Notes: generated by a model from the letters alone, not told the origin. Shown: positions 36,880-46,294, numbered from the stretch's first letter. The stretch: 46,963 bases of DNA from an uncultured Curvibacter sp. (GCA_903828535.1 CAIKMN010000032.1:1-46963), one strand, 5' to 3'. Numbers and translations: made by a program.

Positions 36880-37995
36880 TCAAAGACGGTGCGTGCGGTC
36901 ACCGTGCTTAAATCCAACTGAATCCCACCCCAATGGGGTGCCACGACTGAGACAAAGCACTTTGAAGATCTCGCCCATTTCGTGTTCGTTGACGAGCTTT
37001 AGAACGCGGCTGTGTTGAACCACATCGCCAGGATACTGGGTTTGAAGTAAATCCATCAAGCCGCAATTGAACAAAAAATGCGCCTGCGAGGTGTACCCAA
37101 CGACGTTCAACCCCGCCCTTTGCGCGGCCAAGGCCACGCCGGTGAAGTTGACATGGGCCGTGATGTCTTTGTCGCCCACCGCCACCAAGGGATCGGTGTC
37201 CGCGCGGTGGCCTTGGTGACACATGACCGTCCCGCTGATGCGCTGGGGGTGGTAGTACTCGGCCTCGGGAAAACCGTAATCCAACAGAAAAACCACGCCG
37301 CGCTCGAGAAGATCGGCCAAAGTGCGCACAAAAGCCTCGCCTTGTGCATGGATTTCGGTGAGGTAGTCGTGCGCTCCCTCGACTTCGATTGAGGGGCGCA
37401 ACGGGGTGGGCCGATCCGCCCAGACCCAAGGGGCAGACGAGGCGTTTAAAACTTTTGAAGTATTTGAACCTGAAGCCAACGCCACGCCGCGCTCAAACCA
37501 TTCGCCGTTCCGGCGGGCCAGCAATTGCACCGGCATGGCGTCCAAGACCTCGTTGCCGATCACCACGCCGTTGAACCGTTCGGGCAGCTCAGTGAGCCAA
37601 CGCACCTTGTCGGCGAAAGGCGCCAAACGGGCCTGTTGGCGGTCGCGCAAGCTGCCCGACAGATCCACAATCGTGTAGCGGTGCAGACGCGCACCCAAAG
37701 CACCTAGCAATTGTTCGGCCAAAGCCCCGCTGCCCGCGCCGAACTCCCAAACTTCATCGGTTTGGCTGGCGCTCATCGCCTCGCTCACGGCCACGGCCAG
37801 CGTTTGGCCAAATAATGGGGTCAGTTCGGGGGCGGTCACAAAGTCGCTGCCCGACTCGGGAAGGTGCCCAAATTTGGGCGAGCCATGGTCGTAATAACCC
37901 TGGCCTGGCGCATACAAGGCCAAACGCATGAACTCGTCAAAACCCAGCCACCCGCCTTGGGCTTGAATGGCATCCGCGATAATTTGTGTCAGCAT
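36880..37995 (-). CDS. SAM-dependent methyltransferase, MidA/NDUFAF7 family (COG1565)
   Basis: The 371-residue protein shows GWLGFDEFMRLALYAPGQGYYDHG at the N-terminus, followed by SDFVTAPELTPLFG. The SAM-binding motif is VWEFGAGSGALAEQLL (about 82-97), and VVIGNEVLDAMPVQLL, GVVFLLDYGFPEAEYYHPQR and HVNFTGVALAAQRAGL follow. All are hallmarks of the family that includes the mitochondrial complex I arginine methyltransferase NDUFAF7. Its bacterial target is not established. ATG 37995 has a GAGGG ribosome site, and only 30 nt separate it from the divergent SDR gene start. Confidence 0.93.
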   Translation of the reverse strand: MLTQIIADAIQAQGGWLGFDEFMRLALYAPGQGYYDHGSPKFGHLPESGSDFVTAPELTPLFGQTLAVAVSEAMSASQTDEVWEFGAGSGALAEQLLGALGARLHRYTIVDLSGSLRDRQQARLAPFADKVRWLTELPERFNGVVIGNEVLDAMPVQLLARRNGEWFERGVALASGSNTSKVLNASSAPWVWADRPTPLRPSIEVEGAHDYLTEIHAQGEAFVRTLADLLERGVVFLLDYGFPEAEYYHPQRISGTVMCHQGHRADTDPLVAVGDKDITAHVNFTGVALAAQRAGLNVVGYTSQAHFLFNCGLMDLLQTQYPGDVVQHSRVLKLVNEHEMGEIFKVLCLSRGTPLGWDSVGFKHGDRTHRL

Positions 37996-38025
37996 GTCCC
38001 TCAGATTTTAGGTGGAACCTCTCGC

Positions 38026-38856
38026 ATGACCGACCCAACCCCTTTGCCCAACGCCAACCCACCCAGCGTGTTGGTGACGGGCGGTGCGCACCGCTTGGGC
38101 GCCCTGTTGTGCGAGCAATTTGCGCAGGCCGGCTGGCGGGTTTGGTGCCATTACCAACGATCGGCTGAAGCGGCCGACGCCTTGTGCGCCCAGTTAAGAG
38201 CGGGCGGCGCACAAGCCCAAACCATCGGCGCCGACCTGGGCAACGAGACCGATCGCGAGCGCATGATGCGGCACATTGCGGCGAGCGATTGGCCACTGAC
38301 TTGCTTGGTCAACAACGCGTCGAGCTTCGAGCCCGACAGCGCCAGCACTTTGGATTTGAACGCCACCCGCCGCCAACTCGAGGTCAATCTTTTAGGGCCC
38401 CTGGACCTCGCGCGCTGGATGGCCGTTGGCATCGCCGACACCGCCCCGAACAGACATCGGGGCGCCAGCGTCATCCATGTGTTGGACCAAAAAGTGTTCA
38501 ACCCCAACCCCGATTATTTTTCTTACAGCATCAGCAAAGCCGCACTGGAGCGCGCCGTGGTGTTGCAGGCTCAGGCGCTGGCGCCCCAAATTCGCGTTTG
38601 CGGCGTGGCCCCCGGGCTGATGTTTTTGAGCGGCCCCCAGACCCCTGAGAACTTTGCGCACGCCAGCCAAATGAACCTAATGCGCCAAGCGCTGGACCCC
38701 AAACAAGTAGCGGCAACCTGCGTTTTTTTAGCGCAAAACGCCGCCATCACCGGCATCACGCTGGCGGTGGACAACGGGCAGCACCTGCTGCCGTTGCCAC
38801 GCGATGTCATGCACGTAGTGGACGATTGGCTGCATGAAAAAGTCAACCGCCAATAA
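38026..38856 (+). CDS. Pteridine-reductase-like SDR (FolM/PTR1 type)
   Basis: The 276-residue short-chain dehydrogenase starts at ATG 38026. The cofactor motif is VTGGAHRLG, the TGxxxRxG variant seen in pteridine reductases and FolM. The catalytic residues look like PTR1: an aspartate in VLDQKV replaces the usual serine and lies 13 residues before Tyr of YSISK, the same D-Y-K spacing as PTR1. LVNNASSFE and RVCGVAPGL are also present. A role in reducing dihydromonapterin or dihydrobiopterin is supported by the two FolB-domain genes that follow. The symbol folM would be reasonable, but the substrate is not proven. Confidence 0.85.
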   Translation: MTDPTPLPNANPPSVLVTGGAHRLGALLCEQFAQAGWRVWCHYQRSAEAADALCAQLRAGGAQAQTIGADLGNETDRERMMRHIAASDWPLTCLVNNASSFEPDSASTLDLNATRRQLEVNLLGPLDLARWMAVGIADTAPNRHRGASVIHVLDQKVFNPNPDYFSYSISKAALERAVVLQAQALAPQIRVCGVAPGLMFLSGPQTPENFAHASQMNLMRQALDPKQVAATCVFLAQNAAITGITLAVDNGQHLLPLPRDVMHVVDDWLHEKVNRQ

Positions 38857-38884
38857 AGAAAAACACCCCAGAATCAGGCCCCAG

Positions 38885-39304
38885 ATGAACGCCCCAAGCA
38901 GCAGCCCCTCAGACCCGCATCCGGCCGCCAACCTGGCTTTGCAATGCCGCAAACTTTTTTTAAAGAACCATGTGTTGCCGGTTCACATTGGCGCGCATGA
39001 CTTTGAAAAAGGCGTCAGTCAACGCTTGCTTTTCAATGTCGAATTGTGGGTGCCTTATGCCGTTTCAACGCCCAGCCAAGACACGCTGAGCGAGGTGGTG
39101 GATTACGACTATGTGCGTCAAGTGATTGGCGAGCGCGTGGCACGAGGGCACATTACTTTGCAAGAAACGCTTTGCGATGAATTGGCTGCCAGCCTGCTGG
39201 CCCACCCCGGCGTGCAGGCGGTGCGGCTGTCGACCGCCAAGCCCGATGTCTACCCCGACTGCGAGGCGGTTGGCGTTGAGGTCTTCAAAATCAAGAACCC
39301 TTAA
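38885..39304 (+). CDS. FolB-domain protein 1 (dihydroneopterin aldolase/epimerase-like)
   Basis: The start is ambiguous: ATG 38834 overlaps the SDR gene by 23 nt, while ATG 38885 (139 residues) lies closer to the conserved domain and has CAGG upstream. The domain begins CRKLFLKNHVLPVHIGAHDFEKG and has RLLFNVELWV, VDYDYVRQVI, the catalytic-helix region ITLQETLCDELA and TAKPDVYPDCEAVGVEVFK. This is the T-fold of dihydroneopterin aldolases and of FolX epimerases. It diverges from the second copy 17 nt downstream, so the two likely have different tasks. Confidence 0.85.
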   Translation: MNAPSSSPSDPHPAANLALQCRKLFLKNHVLPVHIGAHDFEKGVSQRLLFNVELWVPYAVSTPSQDTLSEVVDYDYVRQVIGERVARGHITLQETLCDELAASLLAHPGVQAVRLSTAKPDVYPDCEAVGVEVFKIKNP

Positions 39305-39321
39305 AACAACAAGAGCCCCCT

Positions 39322-39693
39322 ATGAACGCCACCCAAGGCCTGCAAACTCTCACGCTGAGCGGTCTGCGCTTCGATGCCAATTTGGGCATCTTGGACCACG
39401 AAAAAACCCACCCCCAACCGATTCAGGTTGACGCCGAACTGAGTTTGGGCGCCCAACCCCTGCTCCCCGTAGATGACGATATTTTGCGGGTTTTGGACTA
39501 CCGCAAGGTGCGGCAGATCATCATCGCCGAGTGCACAGCCGAGCACATCAATTTACTCGAAACACTGATTGGCAAACTCGCCAACCGCTTGATGCAATTG
39601 CCTGGCGTCAAGGGCGTGCGCGTCAAGATTGCCAAGTTGGAAATTTTTGAAGACTGCGAAGTCGCCATTCGCATGGAAACCGGCGATTGGTAA
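39322..39693 (+). CDS. folB: Dihydroneopterin aldolase (FolB-domain protein 2)
   Basis: The 123-residue protein is a single T-fold domain: [62 protein letters not shown] and [19 protein letters not shown]. The family cleaves 7,8-dihydroneopterin to 6-hydroxymethyl-dihydropterin and glycolaldehyde for folate synthesis. Length equals the typical single-domain FolB. It is the second of two tandem FolB paralogues after the FolM-like SDR. Which copy is the true aldolase is not certain; this one keeps the more canonical HxxLLExL helix. Confidence 0.85.
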   Translation: MNATQGLQTLTLSGLRFDANLGILDHEKTHPQPIQVDAELSLGAQPLLPVDDDILRVLDYRKVRQIIIAECTAEHINLLETLIGKLANRLMQLPGVKGVRVKIAKLEIFEDCEVAIRMETGDW

Positions 39694-39739
39694 GCTGATC
39701 GCGAAGGCACCCAACCACACAAATGCGACAATTAGCCCC

Positions 39740-40720
39740 ATGAATGCCCCTTGGATTGACGACGAACAAGCCGCCCTGCAGGCCGCTGGCAGCCCCGAAA
39801 ACGGCTCTGCCACGCCGGTGCAAAAGGCCCTGAAAATCGAGCGCGAAACGCACAAACTCGAAAAGCGCCTGTGCCGCCAAGTTGGACAAGCGATTGTGGA
39901 CTACAACTTGATCGAGGCTGGCGACCGCATCATGGTCTGCATGTCCGGCGGCAAAGACAGCTACGGCATGCTCGACATTTTGCTTAAGCTCAAGGCCCGC
40001 GCCCCCGTTGACTTTGAGTTGATCGCCGTCAACCTGGACCAAAAGCAACCCGGCTTTCCCGCCGAAGTCTTGCCTCGTTATTTAGAGCAACTCGGCGTGC
40101 CTTTTCACATCGAGACACAAGACACCTACTCCATCGTCAAAGACAAGGTGCCCGAAGGCAAAACCATGTGCAGCCTGTGCAGCCGCTTGCGGCGCGGCAT
40201 TTTGTACAAGGTAGCGCGCGAGTTGAAGTGCAACAAACTCGCCTTAGGACACCACCGCGATGACATGCTGCAAACCTTCTTCTTGAACATGTTCTTCGGC
40301 GGCAAGGTCAAGGGCATGCCGCCCAAATTGGTCAGCGACAACGGCGAGTTCATGGTGATTCGACCGCTCGCGAATGTGGTTGAAAAAGACCTGATTCGTT
40401 GGGCCGAACACCGCCAGTTCCCCATCATTCCTTGCACCCTATGCGGCAGTCAAGAAAACCTGCAACGCAAGCAAATAGGCAATATGCTGCGCGAATGGGA
40501 AAAGAAGTTTCCCGGTCGCATCGAAAACCTATTTGCCGCCTTGCACAATGTGGTCCCGTCGCACCTGATGGACAACCGCTGGCACGACTTCAAGAACCTG
40601 AAAACCACCGGCATTCCCGACGCCAATGGCGACACCGCCTTTGACGAAGAAAGCTTTGAATCTGCTGCCTTTCCCAGTGCAGGCGAAGGCTTGGGCACCA
40701 TTCAGGTAGTGCAGCTTTAA
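39740..40720 (+). CDS. ttcA: tRNA 2-thiocytidine(32) synthetase TtcA
   Basis: The 326-residue ATP-dependent enzyme thiolates cytidine 32 of certain tRNAs and carries an iron-sulfur cluster. The PP-loop is [13 protein letters not shown] (about 73-85). The cluster cysteines are in [11 protein letters not shown] and [25 protein letters not shown] is conserved. The start at 39740 gives [14 protein letters not shown]; the frame extends upstream into folB only without homology. The C-terminal Ser/Glu-rich tail (about 290-326) is variable in the family. It is followed after 17 nt by the histidine phosphatase gene. Confidence 0.96.
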   Translation: MNAPWIDDEQAALQAAGSPENGSATPVQKALKIERETHKLEKRLCRQVGQAIVDYNLIEAGDRIMVCMSGGKDSYGMLDILLKLKARAPVDFELIAVNLDQKQPGFPAEVLPRYLEQLGVPFHIETQDTYSIVKDKVPEGKTMCSLCSRLRRGILYKVARELKCNKLALGHHRDDMLQTFFLNMFFGGKVKGMPPKLVSDNGEFMVIRPLANVVEKDLIRWAEHRQFPIIPCTLCGSQENLQRKQIGNMLREWEKKFPGRIENLFAALHNVVPSHLMDNRWHDFKNLKTTGIPDANGDTAFDEESFESAAFPSAGEGLGTIQVVQL

Positions 40721-40737
40721 GGTCAAGTCTTGAAGCC

Positions 40738-41376
40738 ATGAAGTCCACCCGCATCATTGCCATTCGGCACGGCGAAACCGCTTGGAATGTGGACACCCGC
40801 ATCCAAGGTCAATTGGACATTCCTTTGAACGAGGTCGGCCGCTGGCAGGCAGAGCGGGCGGCCTTGGCGCTGGCCGATCAAGGCGTTCAGCACCTCTACG
40901 CCAGCGACCTCACCCGCGCTTGGCAAACGGCACAGGCCATTGCGGAAAAAACAGGGTGCTCTGTGCAGGCTGAAAAGGGTCTGCGCGAACGGGGCTTTGG
41001 CGAATTCGAAGGCCTGACCTTCGATGAAATCGAAACCCAACGGCCCGAACAAGCCTTGCGGTGGCGCCAACGCGATCCGCATTTCGCACCCCCTGGCGGC
41101 GAGTCTTTGCTGACATTTCGCGAACGCATCATCAGCACCACCTTGGCTTTGGCTGAACGCCACGCCGGTGAGCACTTGGTGCTGGTGGCCCATGGCGGCG
41201 TGATGGATGTGCTGTACCGCGCCGCCACAGGGCAAGACCTGCAGGCCCCACGCACCTGGCATTTGGGCAACGCCGCGTTGAACCGTTTGCTCTGGCACCC
41301 CGAAGGCTTGAGCCTGGTCGGCTGGGGCGATGTCGGTCATTTGCAAACGAACGGGTTGGACGAGATTTCAAGCTAA
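40738..41376 (+). CDS. Histidine phosphatase family protein (phosphoglycerate-mutase-like)
   Basis: The 212-residue protein has the RHGET motif at residues 10-14 with H11 as phospho-acceptor. SDLTRAWQTAQAI, LRERGFGEFEGLTFDE with the acid/base glutamate, and VAHGGVMDVLYR with the second histidine (about 152) follow. This is the cofactor-dependent PGM-like fold of GpmB/CobC-type phosphatases, whose substrates differ widely. Clustering just after ttcA suggests cotranscription but does not reveal the substrate. It is convergent with ruvB (27-nt gap, no hairpin seen). Confidence 0.9.
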   Translation: MKSTRIIAIRHGETAWNVDTRIQGQLDIPLNEVGRWQAERAALALADQGVQHLYASDLTRAWQTAQAIAEKTGCSVQAEKGLRERGFGEFEGLTFDEIETQRPEQALRWRQRDPHFAPPGGESLLTFRERIISTTLALAERHAGEHLVLVAHGGVMDVLYRAATGQDLQAPRTWHLGNAALNRLLWHPEGLSLVGWGDVGHLQTNGLDEISS

Positions 41377-41403
41377 GTCTGAGGGCGCCTGAGTCCCTTG
41401 AAC

Positions 41404-42486
41404 TCAACCCCCAAATAAATCCGTCGCTTGCTTAGAAGGCGTGACCCCTAAATGGCGGAATGCCGCCAAAGTGGCCATGCGGCCGCGTGGGGTGCGCTGC
41501 AAATAGCCTTGTTGGATCAGATAGGGCTCAATCACATCTTCGATGGTGCCGGGCTCTTCGCCAATGCTGGCGGCGATGTTGTCGAGCCCCACCGGACCAC
41601 CGTCAAAGCGGTGAATCACGGCTTCCAATAACTTGCGGTCCATGACGTCAAAGCCCTGCGGATCGACGTCGAGCATGGTCAACGCCGCCTCGGCGATGGC
41701 GCGGGTAATGCGGCCATCGCCCTTGACCTCGGCGTAGTCACGCACACGGCGCAGCAAGCGATTGGCAATGCGTGGGGTGCCCCGAGAACGACGCGCCATC
41801 TCAAACGCACCTTCTTCATCAATGGGGGTGTTGAGCAAGCCCGCGCTGCGGTGCACAATGCGTTGCAATTCTTCAGTGGTGTAAAACTCCAACCGCGCGA
41901 CGATGCCAAAGCGGTCACGCAGCGGGTTGGTCAACATGCCGGCTCGGGTGGTTGCGCCCACCAAGGTAAAGGGCTGCAAGTCGAGCTTGATGCTGCGCGC
42001 CGCAGGACCTTCGCCAATCATGATGTCGATCTGATAGTCTTCCAAAGCGGGGTACAAAATTTCTTCGACCACGGGGGAGAGGCGGTGAATTTCGTCAATG
42101 AACAGCACATCGTTTTTTTCGAGATTCGTCAACAACGCTGCCAGGTCTTTGGGTTTCTCCAATACCGGGCCGCTGGTTTGCCGAAGGTTCACGCCCAACT
42201 CCGCCGCAATGATGTGGCTGAGGGTGGTTTTGCCCAAACCCGGCGGGCCAAACAACAGCACATGGTCGAGCGCCTCGGAGCGCTTGCGCGCCGCGCCAAT
42301 GAAGATATCGAGTTGTTCACGCACCTTGGTTTGGCCTACATAGTCATCGAGCAACTTGGGCCGCAGCGCGCGCTCAATGGCTTCTTCACGAACCGATTCG
42401 GGGGCCGCTGCAATCACCCGGGCCGCGCTGGCATCAAGGCGGCCGCTGTTTTCGGGCATCAAAAAATCATCGGTTTGAATGCTCAT
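41404..42486 (-). CDS. ruvB: Holliday junction ATP-dependent DNA helicase RuvB
   Basis: The 360-residue AAA+ motor drives branch migration of Holliday junctions together with Ruv[23 protein letters not shown], Walker [11 protein letters not shown], Walker [21 protein letters not shown] and the sensor [18 protein letters not shown] are present. The C-terminal winged-helix region contains [29 protein letters not shown]. Its N-terminal tail is about 25 residues longer than in E. coli. The start lies in the ruvA stop (4-nt overlap). Confidence 0.97.
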   Translation of the reverse strand: MSIQTDDFLMPENSGRLDASAARVIAAAPESVREEAIERALRPKLLDDYVGQTKVREQLDIFIGAARKRSEALDHVLLFGPPGLGKTTLSHIIAAELGVNLRQTSGPVLEKPKDLAALLTNLEKNDVLFIDEIHRLSPVVEEILYPALEDYQIDIMIGEGPAARSIKLDLQPFTLVGATTRAGMLTNPLRDRFGIVARLEFYTTEELQRIVHRSAGLLNTPIDEEGAFEMARRSRGTPRIANRLLRRVRDYAEVKGDGRITRAIAEAALTMLDVDPQGFDVMDRKLLEAVIHRFDGGPVGLDNIAASIGEEPGTIEDVIEPYLIQQGYLQRTPRGRMATLAAFRHLGVTPSKQATDLFGG

Positions 42487-43061
42487 TTTGCCAACGCCCT
42501 CAAGGCCAATTTGATGCCCTCAGACACCCCCACCTCTGCCGGCAACGCTTTCAAGGCGGCAGCGGCCTCTCGGTCGTTGTACCCCAGTGCCAGCAAGGCT
42601 TGTTGAATATCGCCTTGGTTGTCGCTGGCTTGTCCTGCTTGGTTAGGCAGGTTCAGGTCGGGGCCCAATTTGCCTTTGAGCTCCAACAACAAACGCTCAG
42701 CGGTTTTTTTACCGACGCCGGGCACCTTGGTGAGGCGGGCGGCGTCTTGGCTGCTCACGGCTTGAGCCAGTTCAGTCAGGCTTAAACCCGACAACACACT
42801 CAGCGCCATGCGCGGTCCAACGCCTGAGATTTTGATCAATTGTCGGAAGGCCTCACGCTCAGCGGGGGTGGCAAAACCATACAGAAGCTGAGCGTCCTCG
42901 CGCACCACAAAATGGGTCAACAAGGCGACCGACTCGCCCAAAGCAGGCAAGTTGTAAAAGGTGCTCATGGGCACGTCGATCTCGTAGCCGACCCCGTGGC
43001 AGTCCACCAAAATTTGCGGAGGATGCTTGTGCACCAAAGTGCCCACTATTTTGCCAATCAT
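42483..43061 (-). CDS. ruvA: Holliday junction branch migration protein RuvA
   Basis: The 192-residue protein forms tetramers that hold the junction open for RuvB. The N-terminal OB fold starts [31 protein letters not shown]. Helix-hairpin-helix motifs are in [16 protein letters not shown] and [16 protein letters not shown], and the C-terminal RuvB-binding domain starts near [23 protein letters not shown]. An AGGA ribosome site precedes ATG 43061. It is divergent from phoH (65 nt between starts). ruvC is not adjacent. Confidence 0.97.
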   Translation of the reverse strand: MIGKIVGTLVHKHPPQILVDCHGVGYEIDVPMSTFYNLPALGESVALLTHFVVREDAQLLYGFATPAEREAFRQLIKISGVGPRMALSVLSGLSLTELAQAVSSQDAARLTKVPGVGKKTAERLLLELKGKLGPDLNLPNQAGQASDNQGDIQQALLALGYNDREAAAALKALPAEVGVSEGIKLALRALAK

Positions 43062-43126
43062 GTTTTGCCGATCCTGGTTTGCCTATCATTGGGGGTTTAT
43101 GAATACGCACAACTGGAATTATCAGC

Positions 43127-44095
43127 TTGATTGTTAGACACACCTTCACTCCGCACAACAACCTTCGTTTGGGCCATTTGTGCGGCCCCATGGATGCCCA
43201 TTTGCGCACCATCGAAGTCGGCTTGCAAGTCAACATTGCCCACCGGCACGAACAGTTCAAGGTCGATGGCCCCAAGGCCAAAGCCACGCAAGCGATGGAG
43301 GTGCTGCAAGCCCTTTACGAAATGGCCGAGCGCCCGATCGAAGCCGACACCGTGCAGCTCATGCTGGCCGGTGACAAGGCACTGAACGAAGCCTCGGCAG
43401 CGGCGGCTCCCCTGAGCACCCGGCGCACCGATTTGCGCGCCCGAACGCCAAATCAAAGCGTGTATTTAGACAACATCGCCACCCACGACATCACCTTTGG
43501 CATCGGCCCCGCCGGGACCGGCAAAACCTATTTGGCCGTCGCCTGCGCGGTGGATGCGCTGGAGCGCAGCGCCGTGCAGCGCATCGTCTTGACGCGCCCC
43601 GCGGTCGAAGCCGGTGAGCGCCTGGGGTTTTTACCGGGCGACTTGACGCAAAAGGTAGACCCTTATTTGCGCCCTTTGTACGACGCACTTTATGAGCTCA
43701 TGGGTTACGATAAAGTGATGAAGGCCTTTGAGCGCAATGCCTTGGAAATTGCCCCGCTGGCCTTTATGCGCGGGCGCACGCTGAACAACGCTTTTGTGAT
43801 TTTGGACGAGGCTCAAAATACCACGCCCGAGCAAATGAAGATGTTTTTGACGCGCATTGGCTTTGGCGCCAAAGCGGTGGTGACGGGCGACGTGAGTCAG
43901 ATCGACCTGCCCAAAGGCGCACCGAGTGGCCTGATCGAAGCCGAGCGCATTTTGAAGCGCGTGAAAGGCATCGCCGTCACCCGCTTCACCAGCGCCGACG
44001 TGGTGCGCCACCCCTTGGTGGCGCGCATTGTGGACGCCTACGACGCCGCCAGCAGTGCACCGCGGCGTTCCGCTGCCGGCGCCAGCCCTGCTTAA
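43127..44095 (+). CDS. phoH: PhoH family ATPase
   Basis: The 322-residue protein starts at a TTG (43127): LIVRHTFTPHNNLRLGHLCGP is the expected N-terminus for this family in Burkholderiales, and there is no ATG upstream in frame. The P-loop is GPAGTGKTYLAVA and Walker B VILDEAQNTTPEQM; RPAVEAGERLGFLPGD and FMRGRTLNNAF are diagnostic of the PhoH (YbeZ) group. It acts with YbeY in ribosome/RNA metabolism, and the two genes are adjacent here (27-nt gap). miaB, usually upstream, is replaced by the divergent ruvA. Confidence 0.95.
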   Translation: MIVRHTFTPHNNLRLGHLCGPMDAHLRTIEVGLQVNIAHRHEQFKVDGPKAKATQAMEVLQALYEMAERPIEADTVQLMLAGDKALNEASAAAAPLSTRRTDLRARTPNQSVYLDNIATHDITFGIGPAGTGKTYLAVACAVDALERSAVQRIVLTRPAVEAGERLGFLPGDLTQKVDPYLRPLYDALYELMGYDKVMKAFERNALEIAPLAFMRGRTLNNAFVILDEAQNTTPEQMKMFLTRIGFGAKAVVTGDVSQIDLPKGAPSGLIEAERILKRVKGIAVTRFTSADVVRHPLVARIVDAYDAASSAPRRSAAGASPA

Positions 44096-44122
44096 TGGGC
44101 TCATTAGCGCCCCTACCCCCTT

Positions 44123-44587
44123 ATGAATCGCCTTCCTGAGTTGAGCTTGTCGCTCCAATTTGCCAAACTAAGCGATGCCAAGCGTCACCGTTTGGCGCTT
44201 CCTCGACGCCGTGTGATCCGCTACTTGCGACACGCTTTGCCGTTCAATGCTGAAATGACCGTTCGCATCGTCGATGAAGCAGAAGGGCGCGCCTTGAACC
44301 TCAGTTACCGTCAAAAAGACTACGCCACCAATGTGTTGACCTTTGACTATGCGCGGCCCCCGATGTCAACCCTGCTGATGGCCGATTTGGTGCTCTGCGC
44401 CCCGGTGGTGGCGAGAGAAGCCAAAGAACAAGGCAAAACACTGGCGGCACACTACGCGCATTTGTTGGTTCATGGCACCCTGCACGCAGCCGGCTACGAC
44501 CACGAAACCAACGAGCGGGATGCCTTCGAGATGGAAGCCTTGGAAATTTTTCTGCTGGGTGCACTGGGTTTTAAAAACCCTTATTGA
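44123..44587 (+). CDS. ybeY: Endoribonuclease YbeY (rRNA maturation factor)
   Basis: The 154-residue metalloprotein is needed for 16S rRNA 3'-end maturation and ribosome quality control. The three-histidine metal motif HGTLHAAGYDH (about 118-128) is complete, and upstream YRQKDYATNVLTFDY and MADLVLCAPVVAREA match the family. It follows phoH by 27 nt and precedes the SulP gene by 19 nt, so all three may share a transcript; corC, the usual next gene, is absent. Confidence 0.96.
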   Translation: MNRLPELSLSLQFAKLSDAKRHRLALPRRRVIRYLRHALPFNAEMTVRIVDEAEGRALNLSYRQKDYATNVLTFDYARPPMSTLLMADLVLCAPVVAREAKEQGKTLAAHYAHLLVHGTLHAAGYDHETNERDAFEMEALEIFLLGALGFKNPY

Positions 44588-44606
44588 CCACTTGTCCGCT
44601 CGTTTC

Positions 44607-46238
44607 ATGGAAAAAATTTCCCCCCGTATCCTCTTACTGAACATGGCGGCGGGGCTGTCAGTGGCCAGCTTGCTGCTGCCTGAAAGCGTGGCTTACTCGG
44701 CCATTGCAGGTGTTCCACCGATTCACGCCTTGGTCGCCACCTTGATCGGGTTGTGTCTTTACCCCTGGGTCGGCAGCAGCCGTTTTGCGGTCATGGCCCC
44801 GACCTCTTCGGCAGCGGCCATTTTTGCGTCCATCGCTGCCCAAGGGGGTCCGGGCATGGGCTACGCCTTGGCGGGCTTCACGGGTTTGGCTTTTTTAGCG
44901 GCGGCGGTGCTGCGTGCCGGCTTCTTGGGTTCGTTTGTGTCCCAACCGGTCATGCGGGGCTTTACCTTGGGGCTGTCGATCACCATTGTGATCAAACAAT
45001 TGCCCCACCTGCTGGGCGTTTCGGTCAGCGGCACCACGGTCGGGCCGATATTGGCGCAATTGTGGGCTCAACACCCTGAATGGCAAGGCTTGAGCATGGG
45101 CATCAGCGCGGTGTCGTTGCTGCTCTGGCTCTCCCTGTTCCATGGGCTCAAACGCTGGAAAGTCATCCCGGTTTCATTTGTCGTGCTGGCTTTGGCTTGG
45201 GCAGGCTCTTCGCATTGGGATTGGGGCGGGCAGGGCGTGGCCTTGGTCGGTCGAATCGAGCTCAGTGGTTTGTCCTTCAGCCTGCCCGAACTCAGCCGCA
45301 ATGAATGGCTGCGTGCCGCCGAATTGGCGCCTGCTTTGCTGATGCTGGTATTCGCCGAATCTTGGGGGGCGGTGCGCACCTTGGCCGCGCGTTCAGGCGA
45401 CACCTTGGACGCCAACCGGGAATTGTTGGCGCTGGGCGTCGGCAACTTGGTCTCGGGGCTTGTACAAGGATTGCCGGTGGGTGCCAGCATGTCGGCCAGC
45501 ATGGCCAACCAATCCACGGGTGTTGCCGGCCGCTGGACAGGCTTGGCAACGGCTTTGGCCTTGGCAGTTTTGCTCTTAGAAGCCAGTCATTTTCTGGCGC
45601 TGTTGCCCAAGGCCGCCTTGGCGGCGGTGGTGGTGGGCATTTTGTCCGACCACCTCAACCCCATGCCGCTGATTCGCAGCCTGCGTTGGGGCCGTGACGC
45701 CTGGATTGCCGTGGTGGCGGCCGTCGGCGTGTTGGTTTTTGGGGTTCAATTTGGCATGTTGCTCGCGGTGCTGATGTCCTTGCTGGTCGCCCTTAAACAA
45801 TTCTCTAAGCCCGATGTGGCCATCTTGGGTCACCTGCTCGGCACGCACGACTACCTCGACAGCGCCAGCCATCCCGAAGTGGTTGTGCCGAAGAATTTGC
45901 TCATTGTTCGGCCCGAACAACCGCTGTTTTTTGCCAACGTTGAACAGGTCTTGAAGTGGGTCGGCGATCGCGCCTTGAGGCTAAAGGTTGCCACGGTGGT
46001 GATGAGCCTCGAAGAATCCAATAATTTGGATGTCACCTCGGTCAACTTACTGGCCGAGTTCAAACAGTTTTTGGACAAAAACCAAATCACGTTGCTGCTG
46101 GCACGCATCAAAGACGCCCCCCGCGAGGCTTTGTTCTACCAAACACAGGCGGCCCATTTGGGCACCGCCCCCGCTTGCTACTGGAGCGTCTCAGACGCCG
46201 TTGCAGCGGCGGCGGCAGCGACAGGTAAAACGGTCTGA
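44607..46238 (+). CDS. SulP family inorganic anion transporter with STAS domain
   Basis: The 543-residue protein starts at ATG 44607 (MEKISPRILLLNMAAG); the long upstream frame overlaps ybeY and is not real. About 10-12 membrane segments run through residues 10-410. LLPESVAYSAIAGVPPIHALVATLIG and the GSSRFAVMAPTSSAAA stretch match the SulP/SLC26 transport core. A cytosolic STAS domain covers about 430-530 (VVMSLEESNNLDVTSVNLLAEFKQFL). Substrates in this family include sulfate, bicarbonate and dicarboxylates; none can be assigned here. An in-frame 19-codon repeat-rich open stretch continues past the TGA stop (see repeat). Confidence 0.93.
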   Translation: MEKISPRILLLNMAAGLSVASLLLPESVAYSAIAGVPPIHALVATLIGLCLYPWVGSSRFAVMAPTSSAAAIFASIAAQGGPGMGYALAGFTGLAFLAAAVLRAGFLGSFVSQPVMRGFTLGLSITIVIKQLPHLLGVSVSGTTVGPILAQLWAQHPEWQGLSMGISAVSLLLWLSLFHGLKRWKVIPVSFVVLALAWAGSSHWDWGGQGVALVGRIELSGLSFSLPELSRNEWLRAAELAPALLMLVFAESWGAVRTLAARSGDTLDANRELLALGVGNLVSGLVQGLPVGASMSASMANQSTGVAGRWTGLATALALAVLLLEASHFLALLPKAALAAVVVGILSDHLNPMPLIRSLRWGRDAWIAVVAAVGVLVFGVQFGMLLAVLMSLLVALKQFSKPDVAILGHLLGTHDYLDSASHPEVVVPKNLLIVRPEQPLFFANVEQVLKWVGDRALRLKVATVVMSLEESNNLDVTSVNLLAEFKQFLDKNQITLLLARIKDAPREALFYQTQAAHLGTAPACYWSVSDAVAAAAAATGKTV

Positions 46239-46240
46239 GC

Positions 46241-46285
46241 GGCCAATTCGGCCAATTCAGCCAACACGGCCAACACGGCCACAAC
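46241..46285. repeat. 9-bp imperfect tandem repeat after the SulP stop codon
   Basis: Five units close to GGCCAATTC/GGCCAACAC follow two bases after the SulP stop. They stay in the SulP frame and would encode an Ala-Asn-Ser/Thr run up to a TAG at 46296-46298. They fill nearly all of the gap to the convergent FKBP gene, and no hairpin terminator is seen. Confidence 0.75.
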
Positions 46286-46294
46286 GCCAGAAGC

